From Paenibacillus lautus NBRC 15380 (GTDB lineage Bacteria; Bacillota; Bacilli; Paenibacillales; Paenibacillaceae): a stretch of DNA of 64,000 nucleotides. The DNA lies in contig NZ_BIMF01000006.1 of assembly GCF_004000945.1 (NCBI RefSeq), forward strand, positions 186,001 through 250,000, read 5' to 3'. Below, piece after piece: positions 36,227 to 45,647 of this stretch. Made by a program: the position numbers and the translations under genes. Every line of letters begins with the position of its first letter. Position 1 is the stretch's first letter. The notes under the pieces were generated by a model. That model saw nothing but the letters and a program-made list of their open reading frames with translations. It ran no database searches and was not told where the DNA came from.

Positions 36227-37177
36227 TTAGCCTTTGACTGAGCCTACCGTCAGGCCTTGGACAAAATACCGCTGGAAGAACGGATACGCCATAACAATCG
36301 GCAGCGTCGCCAAAACGACCATCGCCATCCTTACCGTCTCTGTCGGCAGGCCGGCTGCTGCATCGAATGAACCGATATTCTGCGCATTCTGTGTCAGAAA
36401 GTCCATATTCTTCTCAATCTTCATGAGCATGAACTGCAGCGGTGGCGTCGCCTGTGGATTGTTATAATACAGCAAGGCGTTAAACCAGTCGTTCCAGTAC
36501 CCCAAAGAGCTGAACAAACCAATCGTTGCAATCCCCGGCAGCGAGACCGGCAGCACAATTCGGATAAAGGTCAGAAACTCGCCGGCGCCATCGATTTTGG
36601 CGGACTCGATAATTTCATCCGGAATCGTCGTTTGGAAAAAGGTCCTCATGACAATGATGGAGAACGCGCTCAAGGATAAAGGAAATATCAACGCCCAGAT
36701 CGTGTTTTGCAGATGCAGGAACTGGGTCATCACGATATAACCAGGTACCATACCACCCGAGAACAGCATGGTAAAGAATGCGAGGAAGCTGAAAAACCCT
36801 CTAAATTCAAAGTTTCGACGGGACAATGCATAAGCATAAGTCGTAACCAGCGCCAGACTCACCAGCGTCCCCAGTACCGTGACCAGGAGCGTTAAGCTGA
36901 ATGAGGACAGCAACTCGCCTCCCGTTTCGAAAATATATTCATACGCTGCCGTACTGAACTGACTCGGCAGCAGCCTAAAACCTTCCAAGACCAGCGTCTG
37001 TTCGTCCGTCAGGGAAATAATAATAACAAATAGAAACGGAAAGATACAGGAAAACGAGAAAATGCCGATCACGATATTGAAAATCGTATTCCACAATGGG
37101 GAGATGGCGTTGTAGTCTCTCTTCTTTGAACGCTTTGCCGGCTGACTGGCGGTTTGTGTTGATAGCTGCGGCAGCAT
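36227..37177 (-). CDS. Carbohydrate ABC transporter permease (LplC/YtcP-like)
   Basis: A 316-residue inner-membrane permease with six membrane segments after a 30-residue cytoplasmic N-terminus. The EAA-type coupling loop is at about residues 210-230 (KIDGAGEFLTFIRIVLP), contacting a shared ATPase of the MsmX type. No ATPase is encoded in this operon, as is normal for LplABC-type systems. GGGAGGTG precedes the ATG. It lies 21 bp after the first permease gene. Confidence 0.9.
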   Translation of the reverse strand: MLPQLSTQTASQPAKRSKKRDYNAISPLWNTIFNIVIGIFSFSCIFPFLFVIIISLTDEQTLVLEGFRLLPSQFSTAAYEYIFETGGELLSSFSLTLLVTVLGTLVSLALVTTYAYALSRRNFEFRGFFSFLAFFTMLFSGGMVPGYIVMTQFLHLQNTIWALIFPLSLSAFSIIVMRTFFQTTIPDEIIESAKIDGAGEFLTFIRIVLPVSLPGIATIGLFSSLGYWNDWFNALLYYNNPQATPPLQFMLMKIEKNMDFLTQNAQNIGSFDAAAGLPTETVRMAMVVLATLPIVMAYPFFQRYFVQGLTVGSVKG

Positions 37178-37198
37178 TATAGGTACACCTCCCTCGGA

Positions 37199-38128
37199 TT
37201 AGAAGATCGCATGATCTTTTTCAATTTTACGAACGATATAGTTAGCGACCAGAATCAGAATCAATCCTACAAGCGATTGGTACAAGCCCGCCGCCGTACT
37301 CATTCCGATATCTCCCATATTGATGAGTCCACGGTAAACGAAGGTATCGATAACATTCGTAACCGGATACAAGGCGCCCGAATCCTTCGGAAGCTGATAG
37401 AACAATCCGAAATCGGAACGGAAGATGCCCCCGATTGCCAATATGGTCAGTATGATCATCAGCGGTTTCAACAGCGGAATCGTTATGTATCGCACCTGCT
37501 TCCACTTGGTGGCTCCGTCGATGACAGCCGCTTCATAATAAGACTTGTCGATCCCTGTAATAGCGGCCAGGTAAATCACGCTGTTGTAGCCCACGCCTTT
37601 CCAGATGCCGACAAAAACGAGAATGAAGGGCCAATACTTCGCTTCCGAATACCAACTGATCGGATCTCCTCCGAAATAGGTAATGATTTGATTCAACGTC
37701 CCTTTGTCTACGCTCAGAAAGGTGAACGCAAAATAACTGATGATAACCCACGACAAAAAATGCGGCAAAAACATGCCGGTCTGATATACCTTGGCCGTCC
37801 GCTTGTTGACAAGCTCGCTTAGCATGATCGCAAAGCCCACTGCAATGATCAGGCCCAGGATGATAAAAGCCAGGTTGTACAGAATCGTATTTCTTGTAAT
37901 GATATAGGCATCGTTGGTTGTAAACAGATACTCGAAGTTTTTGAACCCTACCCATTCGCTGTTGAACACGCTGGCGAAAAATCCGTCCGGGCTTATACGG
38001 AAGTCCTTAAAAGCAAGAACGGTGCCGAACATGGGCAAGTAAGCAAAGATAAGAAACCATATGGTTCCGGGCAGTATCATCAACAGCATAAACCGGTTGC
38101 GTATGACCTTTTTGATGAACCCCGACAT
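37199..38128 (-). CDS. Carbohydrate ABC transporter permease (LplB/YteP-like)
   Basis: About 309 residues with six membrane segments and the coupling motif AAVIDGATKWKQVRYITIP near 205-223. It is the first permease of the heterodimer with the downstream gene. ATG 38128 is preferred over GTG 38134 because GGAGGAG sits five bases upstream. The roughly 250-bp region before it, containing a cre-like site, separates the transport operon from the YesN-type regulator gene. Confidence 0.9.
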   Translation of the reverse strand: MSGFIKKVIRNRFMLLMILPGTIWFLIFAYLPMFGTVLAFKDFRISPDGFFASVFNSEWVGFKNFEYLFTTNDAYIITRNTILYNLAFIILGLIIAVGFAIMLSELVNKRTAKVYQTGMFLPHFLSWVIISYFAFTFLSVDKGTLNQIITYFGGDPISWYSEAKYWPFILVFVGIWKGVGYNSVIYLAAITGIDKSYYEAAVIDGATKWKQVRYITIPLLKPLMIILTILAIGGIFRSDFGLFYQLPKDSGALYPVTNVIDTFVYRGLINMGDIGMSTAAGLYQSLVGLILILVANYIVRKIEKDHAIF

Positions 38129-38246
38129 GAACACTCCTCCTCTTCCCTGTTAAATACAAGTGATGCGACTGTTGTAGAAGATCCCCCATGATCTTTGTCG
38201 ATGCGGCTATTCTATCACTCGCCCTTTAACTACTATCATTGTGCCA

Positions 38247-38260
38247 AGTAAGCGCTATCG
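38247..38260. promoter_or_regulatory. cre-like site upstream of the permease genes
   Basis: AGTAAGCGCTATCG matches seven of the nine fixed cre positions, missing only the two outermost. Located 119 bp before the first permease gene. Confidence 0.5.
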
Positions 38261-38378
38261 CGCTCAAGTTGAAAAATACTAGAACGGGATGGATAAATTA
38301 AAGAATCCCCCAAAAACAGCAAAGAACAGGCCAAAAGGTTATGCACCCTAAGCCTGTCGCTAATGGTTTACTGTTCAT

Positions 38379-39929
38379 TTAGATCCGATACATGGACCTC
38401 ATTTCGGTTGGAGATACGCCCGTATATTTTTTGAACTGCCTGTAAAAGTACGAGCTGTCCGTATAACCTACGCTGAACGCAATATCCGCCGTCTTCTGAT
38501 CCGTATGTAAGAGGAGCTGCGTTGCTTTCTCGATGCGGTACTGATTCAAATAATCCGAGAAGCTTGCGCCGACCTCCTGTTGAAAAAGCTGCCCCAAATA
38601 ATTCGGATGCATCTGCAGCCGCTGACTGAGCGTCTTCAAAGAAAGCTCTTCCGGATAATGATGCTGCACCTGTTCCACAAGAAACGAGACATGCAGGCTA
38701 TAGCCCTGATCCGCTTCTTGCAGGCGCGCGAGACTGCGCTCGACGATACGCCATACATGATTTCGGAGACCCTGGAGCGTATTAATCCGGTGCATTGGGG
38801 TAAATATCTCGCTGTAATCGGGGTTTTTCTCCATATCCTTCGCCGCGATCATCAGTTGGACTGCCGCATTCAAGCAGGTTCCCCGGGGTACCGTCTGCTC
38901 CCCACTGCCATCGCCGAGAACGGACTCGATATAAGCCTGCAAGGAGGGAACGTCTCCTTCGATCAGCAGCTTTGCGAACGTGTCGGGACGAGCGGACGGC
39001 GAAGAAGCCTGAACGGTCTCCGGTTCCGCAGGCGGACTGTAGAGGGTCATGTCATCTCCGGCAATCAGGCAGGCGTTGAAATGGCCCTTCGCCATCCTGT
39101 AGCTCTCCTGAATATCTTTGAAATCATTGAAGCCCGCATTTCCTTCGGAGCACCACATGCGCAAGCCGGTCAGCTCCCGCAGCTTGGCCATGGCATTGCT
39201 CATGCCCTCCCGCGCCTCATCCTTCCGTTCTTTCATCGCAACCGACATCACAACGATGTCGTCATCCGCATCAGGGAAGCAGATCACCTCATGATCTCCC
39301 CCAAGCTCTTCCGAAAAAGCCCGGCAAAATTCATCGGCCAGGCTGGTCAAGCGATAGAGCTGGGATACCGGGCGTTCGTCGGATATGAGCCGCAGAACGT
39401 AAACCTGGTATGAGACATAATTCAGCGGAATTCCGAGAAGTTCGGCTCTTTGCTTTAACTCCGAGCTTTTGATTTCGCCGTTGACCCATCGCTGCAAAAT
39501 ATTGCTGCGCAGGATCTTCCAATCCTCCTCGGAGCGAAACCGTTTCAATTCCTCGCGCTCCCAGTCCCCTCGGATATGCTTAATGGTCGCTTCCAGCTCC
39601 TCGATGTTGATCGGCTTCAAAATGTAATTCTGAATACCGAGCGTGATCCCCACCTTCACATATTCAAATTCTTCGTACCCGCTCAGCACAATGAATTTGG
39701 TGCGGGGATGCATTTCCTTTACCTTCTTGATAAGCTCGAGCCCGTTCATTCTTGGCATCATAATGTCCGTGATCAGCAGATCCACGGGCTCTTCCCTCAA
39801 CCGCTCAAGCGCCTGCAACCCATCGTTGGCCGAACCTGACACATGCAGGTCGTAATTCTGCCAATCCACAATAGTGGCTAACCCCTGAGCTATCAAAGGC
39901 TCGTCATCAACAAAAAATACCTTCCTCAT
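38379..39929 (-). CDS. AraC-type response regulator (YesN-like)
   Basis: A 516-residue regulator with an N-terminal receiver (Asp in LLITDIMMPRMNG near 55, Lys in YILKPIN near 105), a long central region (about 140-400) typical of YesN proteins, and a C-terminal double helix-turn-helix of the AraC class (about 415-516, ending with FKKYTGVSPTEMR). Such regulators activate the adjacent sugar ABC operon. The start codon overlaps the stop of the sensor gene by 4 bp, showing translational coupling. Confidence 0.9.
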   Translation of the reverse strand: MRKVFFVDDEPLIAQGLATIVDWQNYDLHVSGSANDGLQALERLREEPVDLLITDIMMPRMNGLELIKKVKEMHPRTKFIVLSGYEEFEYVKVGITLGIQNYILKPINIEELEATIKHIRGDWEREELKRFRSEEDWKILRSNILQRWVNGEIKSSELKQRAELLGIPLNYVSYQVYVLRLISDERPVSQLYRLTSLADEFCRAFSEELGGDHEVICFPDADDDIVVMSVAMKERKDEAREGMSNAMAKLRELTGLRMWCSEGNAGFNDFKDIQESYRMAKGHFNACLIAGDDMTLYSPPAEPETVQASSPSARPDTFAKLLIEGDVPSLQAYIESVLGDGSGEQTVPRGTCLNAAVQLMIAAKDMEKNPDYSEIFTPMHRINTLQGLRNHVWRIVERSLARLQEADQGYSLHVSFLVEQVQHHYPEELSLKTLSQRLQMHPNYLGQLFQQEVGASFSDYLNQYRIEKATQLLLHTDQKTADIAFSVGYTDSSYFYRQFKKYTGVSPTEMRSMYRI

Positions 39930-41767
39930 GTCGTCTCCCCCTTGCGAAGCATCGGTATTTCCATGCGGACCTCGGTTCCCTGTCCCTCCGTGCTGTTTAT
40001 GGTCACTCCGTAATCATTTCCGTAATTCAGCACGATTCGTTCATGCACATTCATGAGCCCGATCGAACGGTAACCCTTATCGGGAGGCTGCAGAACCTTG
40101 TCCAGCGTGCCACGGATTTGTGTAAGCTTTTCCTCCGGTATGCCCGTTCCATTGTCCGATACGATGATCACAACCCGGTCCCCTGCCCGGCGGGCACGGA
40201 CTGAAATTTTATTGTTATCTTCCAGCGGGCGAAACCCGTGAACGATATAGTTTTCCACGATCGGCTGGACCAGCAGCTTGATAATGCTGACACTTTGAAT
40301 TTCCGGATCCACCTCGATTTCCGTCTCCAGCCGTCCGTCATAGCGAATGCGGAACAAGTCGAGATAAACGGAACACATGTCCATTTCCTCTTCAACGGTA
40401 ACCACCGTGCTTTTTTTCACCATGTTCTTGAACATGACCGACAAGCTGTATATCATTTGCCCCACTTCCTTAGCCCCTTCGAAATACGCCTTCATGCGAA
40501 TGGATTCGAGCGTATTATATAGAAAATGAGGGTTGATCTGGGATTGCAGGGCAACCAGCTCCGCATTTTTTTGCTTGATTTCTGAGGTATACATTTTATC
40601 GATATATTGCTCCAATCGGTCGCCCATGTCGTTAAACCGGCGGGAAATCTGCTGGAGCTCATCTTCGCCGGACATCTGAATGCGCGTCGACAGATCGCCT
40701 TCGCCGATCCGGTTCATCGAGCGGATAATCCTTTGCACTTTTTTCGAGAACTTTCGAATGATCGTAAACGTAATCGCAAAACTGGCCGCCATAAACACAA
40801 GCGTGACCAGGATCAGTCCGGTTCTTAAACTCTCCGTGCTCTCTTTGATCAGGGATTGCGACACAATCCCCACCACCGACAGGCCCGCGTTGCCGACATT
40901 CAATATGTTCACTTTAGAGGGTTCATCCAGCTCCACCCAGTCCCCGGCTTTTTCCTGCTCCAAGTGGTAGGGATAGGTTTGACCGTAGTACTCATCCTCC
41001 GAATCGTAAATAACGGTTCCCTGTGCGTTCAACACCAAAATCCGGCCTTTTACCGAAGCTCGGTTCTCCAGCCAGGATGAAATTTGCCGGGCGTCGAACT
41101 CCACATTCATCATCCCCACCCGATTCAGGGTCCACGGGTCCTTCAGCTCTCTCGAATAGGAATATGATCTAGGACCGGAGCCTCCGGATGAACCCGAGGA
41201 CTCGTTTTGAGGCATGGTATCCCAGCTGTGCTGCTCCCGGCGGGCAAACCAGGTCTCCCACTTGTTCTTGGAGCCCGCTTCATTATTCAACTGCTGATTG
41301 GTCCGGCTGATATGCATGTAAAAATTGTTCGGATAGCTGTAGATCGACACGCTTCTGGCGCTTGACTCCTGCTCCAGGTAGTTTTTCAGCAAGGTATTAA
41401 AAGACCGTAAACGCTGCTCTCCCGTCCTGGTGTATAAATCCAGCCGATATTTCAGGTAACTCTCATATTCGTTGTTTAAAAAATAGATCAGCTCATCGCT
41501 CAGCGTGGCATCTGCATATATCTGCTGAAATATATTCTGTATGCCCTCGTACTGCCGGCTCAAATAAATATTCAGAACATGCGCGGATTTGAGATTCGCA
41601 TCGGTCTGCTCGCGGAGTATGCGCTGCGTCTGGTATTGATAAACCAGGGTTGCCGCAATCGCGAACAGCACGATCATGACGGTCGAATACAGCACGACGA
41701 TTTTGTTGAACATTTTTCGCTTTAGATGATTTAAATAGAATTGGCGCAGTCTGAAAATATGAAACAC
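39926..41767 (-). CDS. Sensor histidine kinase (YesM-like)
   Basis: About 613 residues. A membrane segment near the N-terminus and another near residue 310 flank a large extracellular sensor domain, followed by HAMP, a His_kinase domain with the phosphoacceptor in INPHFLYNTLESIRMKA, and an ATPase ending (VSDNGTGIPEE). These kinases sense an extracellular sugar or its binding protein and control YesN-type regulators. The start is uncertain: GTG 41767 is tentative, the longer frame reaches a TTG at 41827, and no strong ribosome site is visible for any candidate. Confidence 0.85.
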   Translation of the reverse strand: MFHIFRLRQFYLNHLKRKMFNKIVVLYSTVMIVLFAIAATLVYQYQTQRILREQTDANLKSAHVLNIYLSRQYEGIQNIFQQIYADATLSDELIYFLNNEYESYLKYRLDLYTRTGEQRLRSFNTLLKNYLEQESSARSVSIYSYPNNFYMHISRTNQQLNNEAGSKNKWETWFARREQHSWDTMPQNESSGSSGGSGPRSYSYSRELKDPWTLNRVGMMNVEFDARQISSWLENRASVKGRILVLNAQGTVIYDSEDEYYGQTYPYHLEQEKAGDWVELDEPSKVNILNVGNAGLSVVGIVSQSLIKESTESLRTGLILVTLVFMAASFAITFTIIRKFSKKVQRIIRSMNRIGEGDLSTRIQMSGEDELQQISRRFNDMGDRLEQYIDKMYTSEIKQKNAELVALQSQINPHFLYNTLESIRMKAYFEGAKEVGQMIYSLSVMFKNMVKKSTVVTVEEEMDMCSVYLDLFRIRYDGRLETEIEVDPEIQSVSIIKLLVQPIVENYIVHGFRPLEDNNKISVRARRAGDRVVIIVSDNGTGIPEEKLTQIRGTLDKVLQPPDKGYRSIGLMNVHERIVLNYGNDYGVTINSTEGQGTEVRMEIPMLRKGETT

Positions 41768-42247
41768 ACCCTGTTCTATAATGGTCACTTCGGCACCCAG
41801 TGTACACCCTTTCCGTAAACCCGGCAATTGAAATTTGCATCTTTATGAACAAGCGCCGTTTGACTAGAACAGTATTAACGGACTGCGAAGGTTACGTGGG
41901 ATGGCATTGCGTTCGTTCTGACCGAACGCGGCAAGGAACCCCTATGCTGCGAATTGCATTGAACGTGCCAGGCCAGCTTATCCGCATGGATAGGCACGGG
42001 ATCGCTGCTTTGAAGTATCGTCTTCTATCATGGACTAGAGGAATGCCCCGCTATATGTTGAATATCTATAAGGAAAAGAGTAGGAGAATCTGCGCCAAAA
42101 CGTTAATTACGAGTTAAATCAAACAAGAGCCGAGGATAGACGAATGAAACTTCAATTCCTATATAATGAATATCTTAATATTAAATTCAATAGAGGATTA
42201 CCGTCCGTTCAAACGGACGGCTTTGAATATGGTCGGCCAAGCTGGAG
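41768..42247. other. Intergenic region, about 480 bp, divergent promoters
   Basis: Contains an inverted repeat GCGTTCG/CGAACGC (about 41910-41930) and the strong repeat at 42201-42220. A 105-codon plus-strand frame (41800-42117) has no ribosome site and no recognisable features, so I do not call it. Confidence 0.5.
42201..42220. promoter_or_regulatory. Perfect 9-bp inverted repeat, operator candidate
   Basis: CCGTCCGTT and AACGGACGG are separated by two bases only, too tight for a normal hairpin loop. It sits 28 bp before the small unknown gene that precedes the Mga/PRD-like regulator. Confidence 0.5.
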
Positions 42248-42637
42248 ATGCCCCCTGAAGAAGGTCTAGAGGCTGTATTGCGGCTGATCAATGACGTGAA
42301 CGGTTTAATACACATGCATTCGGTGAATAAAAAGGCGCTATTCGGTATGATGAGAGACTTTCTCTCGGACAATCGCTCAAACCCCTATCGCGATCATTGT
42401 TTCCGTATGCTGCTTCAGAATTATGTCTGTTATATCCTTTATTTTAAGTTTGATGAAATTCATCATTTGGTGGATTATTTTAAAGACACGCCGGTATGGT
42501 GCGAGAGAATGATGAATTCCCTTTTTACGGATGCTATCTTTATCCAAAAGATCATGCGGCAACAGCAGATCGATATTACGGATTATACGAATGTGATTGC
42601 GTTCTTTAATGAGGAGGCGCGGAGGATTTATTTGTAA
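42248..42637 (+). CDS. Hypothetical protein upstream of the Mga/PRD-like regulator
   Basis: A 129-residue helical protein that I do not recognise. It is rich in aromatic residues and His. The ribosome site is poor (GGAG abuts the ATG), so the true start could be an internal TTG or the product may be poorly made. It ends 26 bp before the regulator gene in the same direction and may be co-transcribed with it. It could be an accessory sensor or a decayed fragment. Confidence 0.45.
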   Translation: MPPEEGLEAVLRLINDVNGLIHMHSVNKKALFGMMRDFLSDNRSNPYRDHCFRMLLQNYVCYILYFKFDEIHHLVDYFKDTPVWCERMMNSLFTDAIFIQKIMRQQQIDITDYTNVIAFFNEEARRIYL

Positions 42638-42663
42638 TCCAAAAGCAGGGGGAGAACAGACGC

Positions 42664-44115
42664 ATGGAAAAGGAATTTATACTGACACATAAGCTGTTGA
42701 CCCTGCTCGATTCCGAGTATCGCTGGTTCACCCTTGCCGAGATTGAAGAGCAGATTGGCGTATCGGACAAAACGATCCGTAAAATTATCGATGAAGCCAA
42801 GCAGGAGCTTCCTCCTTCGATTCATTTTGAGATTTCGCGTGGAAAAGGCGTCATTCTCCACTATGATAAACGGAATGTTGCGATTGGCGAGGTCATCTCT
42901 TCCATGTACAGGCAGAGAACCTTCTACCAACTGCTCGATGTGCTATTCGCCGAGGGAGGGCGCTACTCGCTGGAAGAGCTGGCCGACAAGCTGTATATGA
43001 GCTCTTCTTCGCTGAAAAAGCTGATTATCCGGCTGAACAACCATGAATTGAAGCGATACCATTTGCGTATCGCGTATTCAATGCCTGAGGTCAAAGGCAG
43101 TGAAATCAGTATCCGTTATTTTTACTGGAAATTATATTACGATGCCTATGAATTCTCCGGCTGGCCATTTGCTGACATAGACCAAGCCCAGATCCATGAG
43201 TACATTACGGCGATCGAGTCGGAGAATGATATCGTGTATTTTCTTAACGCTAAGCGGAGCTTGTCTTTTCTGGCGGCAATCATGATTACCCGAGTGCTGC
43301 AGGGCAAATATGCGGATGTTCCCAACAGGCACTATGACTGGGAGAGCAGCATGCTTCACTCCTCTGTTGCCGCATTGGCCAGAGCGCTGGAGCAGCGGTA
43401 CGCCATTCATCTGTCGCTGGACGAAATCCGGTTTCTGCAAGCCATGTTCAGCTTGGGCCAATACAATTATTATGATGATGCGAAAGTCAGCGCGATGATA
43501 TCGAGGGAGAAAGCGAAACTCGTGCAAGTCGAAGAGGAAAAATATCAAATCATCAATCATTTTCTCATGCTGGCGCTTGCTGCGTTCCCTGCCATTGATA
43601 TGAACGACCGGTTCATCTGGGAAATCGGGGATTTCTTCGAGAAGCTGCGGCTGGAAAATGCGCTTCCCGATCTGATCGCCATCTCGGCAAGCAGCTTGAC
43701 GGAATATGTCCAAAGGGATTGCCGGCCCATGTACCAGAGCGTAAAAAGCTGCATGCTGGAATGGAGCCAGCGCTACCCGGGCATTCAGTATAACGACTAT
43801 CATCTGACGAAGCTGACGCTGTTGATCAGCTCCAGCCTGCGCTATAACAGCAAAAAGGCTTTCCTGCTGATCGGCGAGGAATTCTCCATCCGCCATTACG
43901 TCGCCAAGCTCATCAAGAATGAAATCGGTGACGAGCTGATCATCAACACCTCCATTATGGAGGGGCTTACCGATGAAATGATTCGAAAACACGGCATCGA
44001 TTTTGTGATCAGCACGTTTCCTGTCGTGCTGAATGCGGTACCCGTGGTCATCATTTCAACGATACCGACCAAACGGGATTTGGAAAATATCCGCAAGGAA
44101 TTAATGCAACCATGA
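42664..44115 (+). CDS. Mga/BglG-type (PRD-like) transcriptional regulator
   Basis: A 483-residue regulator. Two N-terminal helix-turn-helix units (about 5-60 with YRWFTLAEIEEQIGVSDKTI, and about 85-140 with YSLEELADKLYMSSSSLKKL) are followed by two PRD-like helical regions (about 170-390) and a C-terminal EIIB-like fold (about 395-483). This is the Mga/AtxA/BglG-like activator architecture, usually controlled by PTS phosphorylation. The conserved His phosphosites are not clear here. It immediately precedes the nucleoside operon in the same direction, separated by a terminator and a new promoter, so it is probably that operon's regulator. GGGGGAG gives a good start. Confidence 0.78.
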   Translation: MEKEFILTHKLLTLLDSEYRWFTLAEIEEQIGVSDKTIRKIIDEAKQELPPSIHFEISRGKGVILHYDKRNVAIGEVISSMYRQRTFYQLLDVLFAEGGRYSLEELADKLYMSSSSLKKLIIRLNNHELKRYHLRIAYSMPEVKGSEISIRYFYWKLYYDAYEFSGWPFADIDQAQIHEYITAIESENDIVYFLNAKRSLSFLAAIMITRVLQGKYADVPNRHYDWESSMLHSSVAALARALEQRYAIHLSLDEIRFLQAMFSLGQYNYYDDAKVSAMISREKAKLVQVEEEKYQIINHFLMLALAAFPAIDMNDRFIWEIGDFFEKLRLENALPDLIAISASSLTEYVQRDCRPMYQSVKSCMLEWSQRYPGIQYNDYHLTKLTLLISSSLRYNSKKAFLLIGEEFSIRHYVAKLIKNEIGDELIINTSIMEGLTDEMIRKHGIDFVISTFPVVLNAVPVVIISTIPTKRDLENIRKELMQP

Positions 44116-44135
44116 GACCTCATGGTTGCATTTTT
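44103..44135 (+). terminator. Terminator after the Mga/PRD-like gene
   Basis: AATGCAACCATGAG and CTCATGGTTGCATT arms overlapping the stop codon, then TTTTT. Confidence 0.82.
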
Positions 44136-44161
44136 CCGTTAGGCTCCGTAACTTTCTGGTC

Positions 44162-44190
44162 TTGGTTATCCCCCCGATTCTGACTATGAT
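44162..44190 (+). promoter_or_regulatory. Sigma-A-type promoter of the nucleoside operon
   Basis: TTGGTT (44162-44167) and TATGAT (44185-44190) with a 17-bp spacer, 62 bp upstream of deoD. Confidence 0.6.
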
Positions 44191-44205
44191 GAAGGCAGAT
44201 CAATA

Positions 44206-44219
44206 ATAAAGCGCTTTCT
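44206..44219 (+). promoter_or_regulatory. cre-like site upstream of deoD
   Basis: The symmetric core AAAGCGCTTTC matches seven of nine fixed cre positions. It lies just past the predicted transcription start, a position where CcpA represses. Confidence 0.55.
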
Positions 44220-44251
44220 TAAGAGGGAGGCCAGTAAGCAGGAGGAGTAAG

Positions 44252-44962
44252 ATGAGCATACATTTGGGAGCAAAGCAGGGAGAAATCGCTGAACGTGTGC
44301 TGCTGCCCGGCGATCCGCTGCGGGCGAAGTTTGTGGCAGAGCACTTTTTGGAGGAGGTATATTGTTACAACGAAGTGAGGGGCATGTACGGGTACACCGG
44401 CCTTTATAAAGGAGTTCCCGTTTCGGTCCAAGGTACAGGAATGGGCAACCCGACCATGAGCATTTATGCGACGGAGCTGATTCAGGATTACGGTGTCAAA
44501 CAGCTGATCCGCATCGGTACGTGCGGCGCCATGCAAAAAGAGCTTCAGGTCCGCGACATCGTACTGGCCCAAGCCGTATCCTCGGACAGCAATCTGATGG
44601 AAAAAATATTTTATGGCTGCAATTACGCGCCGACCGCTGATTATGACATGTTAAGCAAAGCCCATCGACTGGCTCAGGAGAAGCAGGTGAATGTCTTTGT
44701 CGGCAATATCTATAACTCCGATGAATTCTATAGAGAAACGTTGGACCGTCTTCATAAATTTATGGACTTCGGCGTGCTCGCGGTTGAGATGGAAAGCGCT
44801 GCCCTGTACACGCTGGCTGCGAAATACGGCGTCAGGGCCCTGTCCATATTGACGGTAGGCAGCCATCTGCTGACCAATGAACGTTCGTCCCATCAAGACA
44901 GCGAGAAATCCTTCCACGACATGGTCGAGGTCGCGCTTCATACCATCTTAGCGGACGAATAG
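44252..44962 (+). CDS. deoD: Purine nucleoside phosphorylase DeoD
   Basis: A 236-residue, high-molecular-mass (hexameric, NP-I family) phosphorylase that splits purine (deoxy)ribonucleosides with phosphate into base and sugar-1-phosphate. Family blocks are clear: LLPGDPLRAKFVAEHFLE near the start, GTGMGNPT phosphate loop, IRIGTCGAM, and VEMESAALY for the sugar site. An AGGAGG site gives the start. First gene of a seven-gene operon with an ECF transporter and two nucleoside hydrolases, which places it in uptake and salvage of external nucleosides. Confidence 0.95.
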   Translation: MSIHLGAKQGEIAERVLLPGDPLRAKFVAEHFLEEVYCYNEVRGMYGYTGLYKGVPVSVQGTGMGNPTMSIYATELIQDYGVKQLIRIGTCGAMQKELQVRDIVLAQAVSSDSNLMEKIFYGCNYAPTADYDMLSKAHRLAQEKQVNVFVGNIYNSDEFYRETLDRLHKFMDFGVLAVEMESAALYTLAAKYGVRALSILTVGSHLLTNERSSHQDSEKSFHDMVEVALHTILADE

Positions 44963-45003
44963 GGATTGCTTGAAAACAAACTATGCTCTAGGGGGAAAAA
45001 TCA

Positions 45004-45603
45004 ATGGGAATCAAACGCGGATTTAAATATGATTTTTCGTTGTTGGCCATTTTGTTGATCCCGATTGGGATCGCAATCAACTTTGTCGGCGCGCAAATTA
45101 TACTGCTGCTCAAGCTGCCGATCTACCTGAACACCATTGGAACGATTCTCACGGCCATGATCGCCGGTCCTTGGGTCGGTATGATTACGGGGGCCAGCAC
45201 CAATCTGGTTGTCGGCATAACGAACCCGGTCTCGTTCGCATTTACGCCTGTACAAATGGCCGTCGGTCTGGTGGTCGGCCTGCTCTCCATGAGAGGCATG
45301 TATACGAAGCTGTGGAAAGTCATCTTGTCCTCATTCGCTGTCGTACTGACCGTTCTGATCGTGGCTTCTCCGATCCAGGTGCTGATGTTCGGCGGAGCGA
45401 CAGGCAACTCTTCGGATGCCGTGGTTGCTACATTCCTGGCCTCCGGTCAGCAGATCTGGACAGCGGTATTCTCAACCAAAATCCTGGTGGAAAGCGTCGA
45501 CAAAATCATCAGCAACGTCATTGCCTTTGTCATCGTGATGAAGATGTCCCCAAGATACTTGTCCAAGCTCAATTACGGTGCAGCTTTTATCAAAAAGAAA
45601 TGA
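45004..45603 (+). CDS. ECF transporter substrate-binding S component, predicted for nucleosides
   Basis: A 199-residue very hydrophobic protein with five to six membrane segments, the size and pattern of S components of energy-coupling factor transporters. The PIYLNTIGTIL and GMITGASTNLVVGI segments resemble the uncharacterised CD3073-like group. S components bind the substrate in the membrane and dock on the T/ATPase module. It is followed directly by T and two ATPase genes, so this is a dedicated (group I) transporter. The nucleoside assignment is inferred from the flanking deoD and nucleoside hydrolases, not from the sequence itself. Confidence 0.8.
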   Translation: MGIKRGFKYDFSLLAILLIPIGIAINFVGAQIILLLKLPIYLNTIGTILTAMIAGPWVGMITGASTNLVVGITNPVSFAFTPVQMAVGLVVGLLSMRGMYTKLWKVILSSFAVVLTVLIVASPIQVLMFGGATGNSSDAVVATFLASGQQIWTAVFSTKILVESVDKIISNVIAFVIVMKMSPRYLSKLNYGAAFIKKK

Positions 45604-45647
45604 CGTGTAGTCCGTAATGGATACGCTTTCATAAAGGAGGGGTTCTT

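Noticed and set aside
41800..42117. A 105-codon plus-strand frame upstream of the Mga/PRD-like region
   Set aside because: No ribosome site, overlaps the N-terminal end of the sensor kinase frame and reads unlike a folded protein.
44137..44251. Possible purine riboswitch before deoD
   Set aside because: The leader is too short after the predicted start and lacks the conserved paired helices and core of the purine aptamer.
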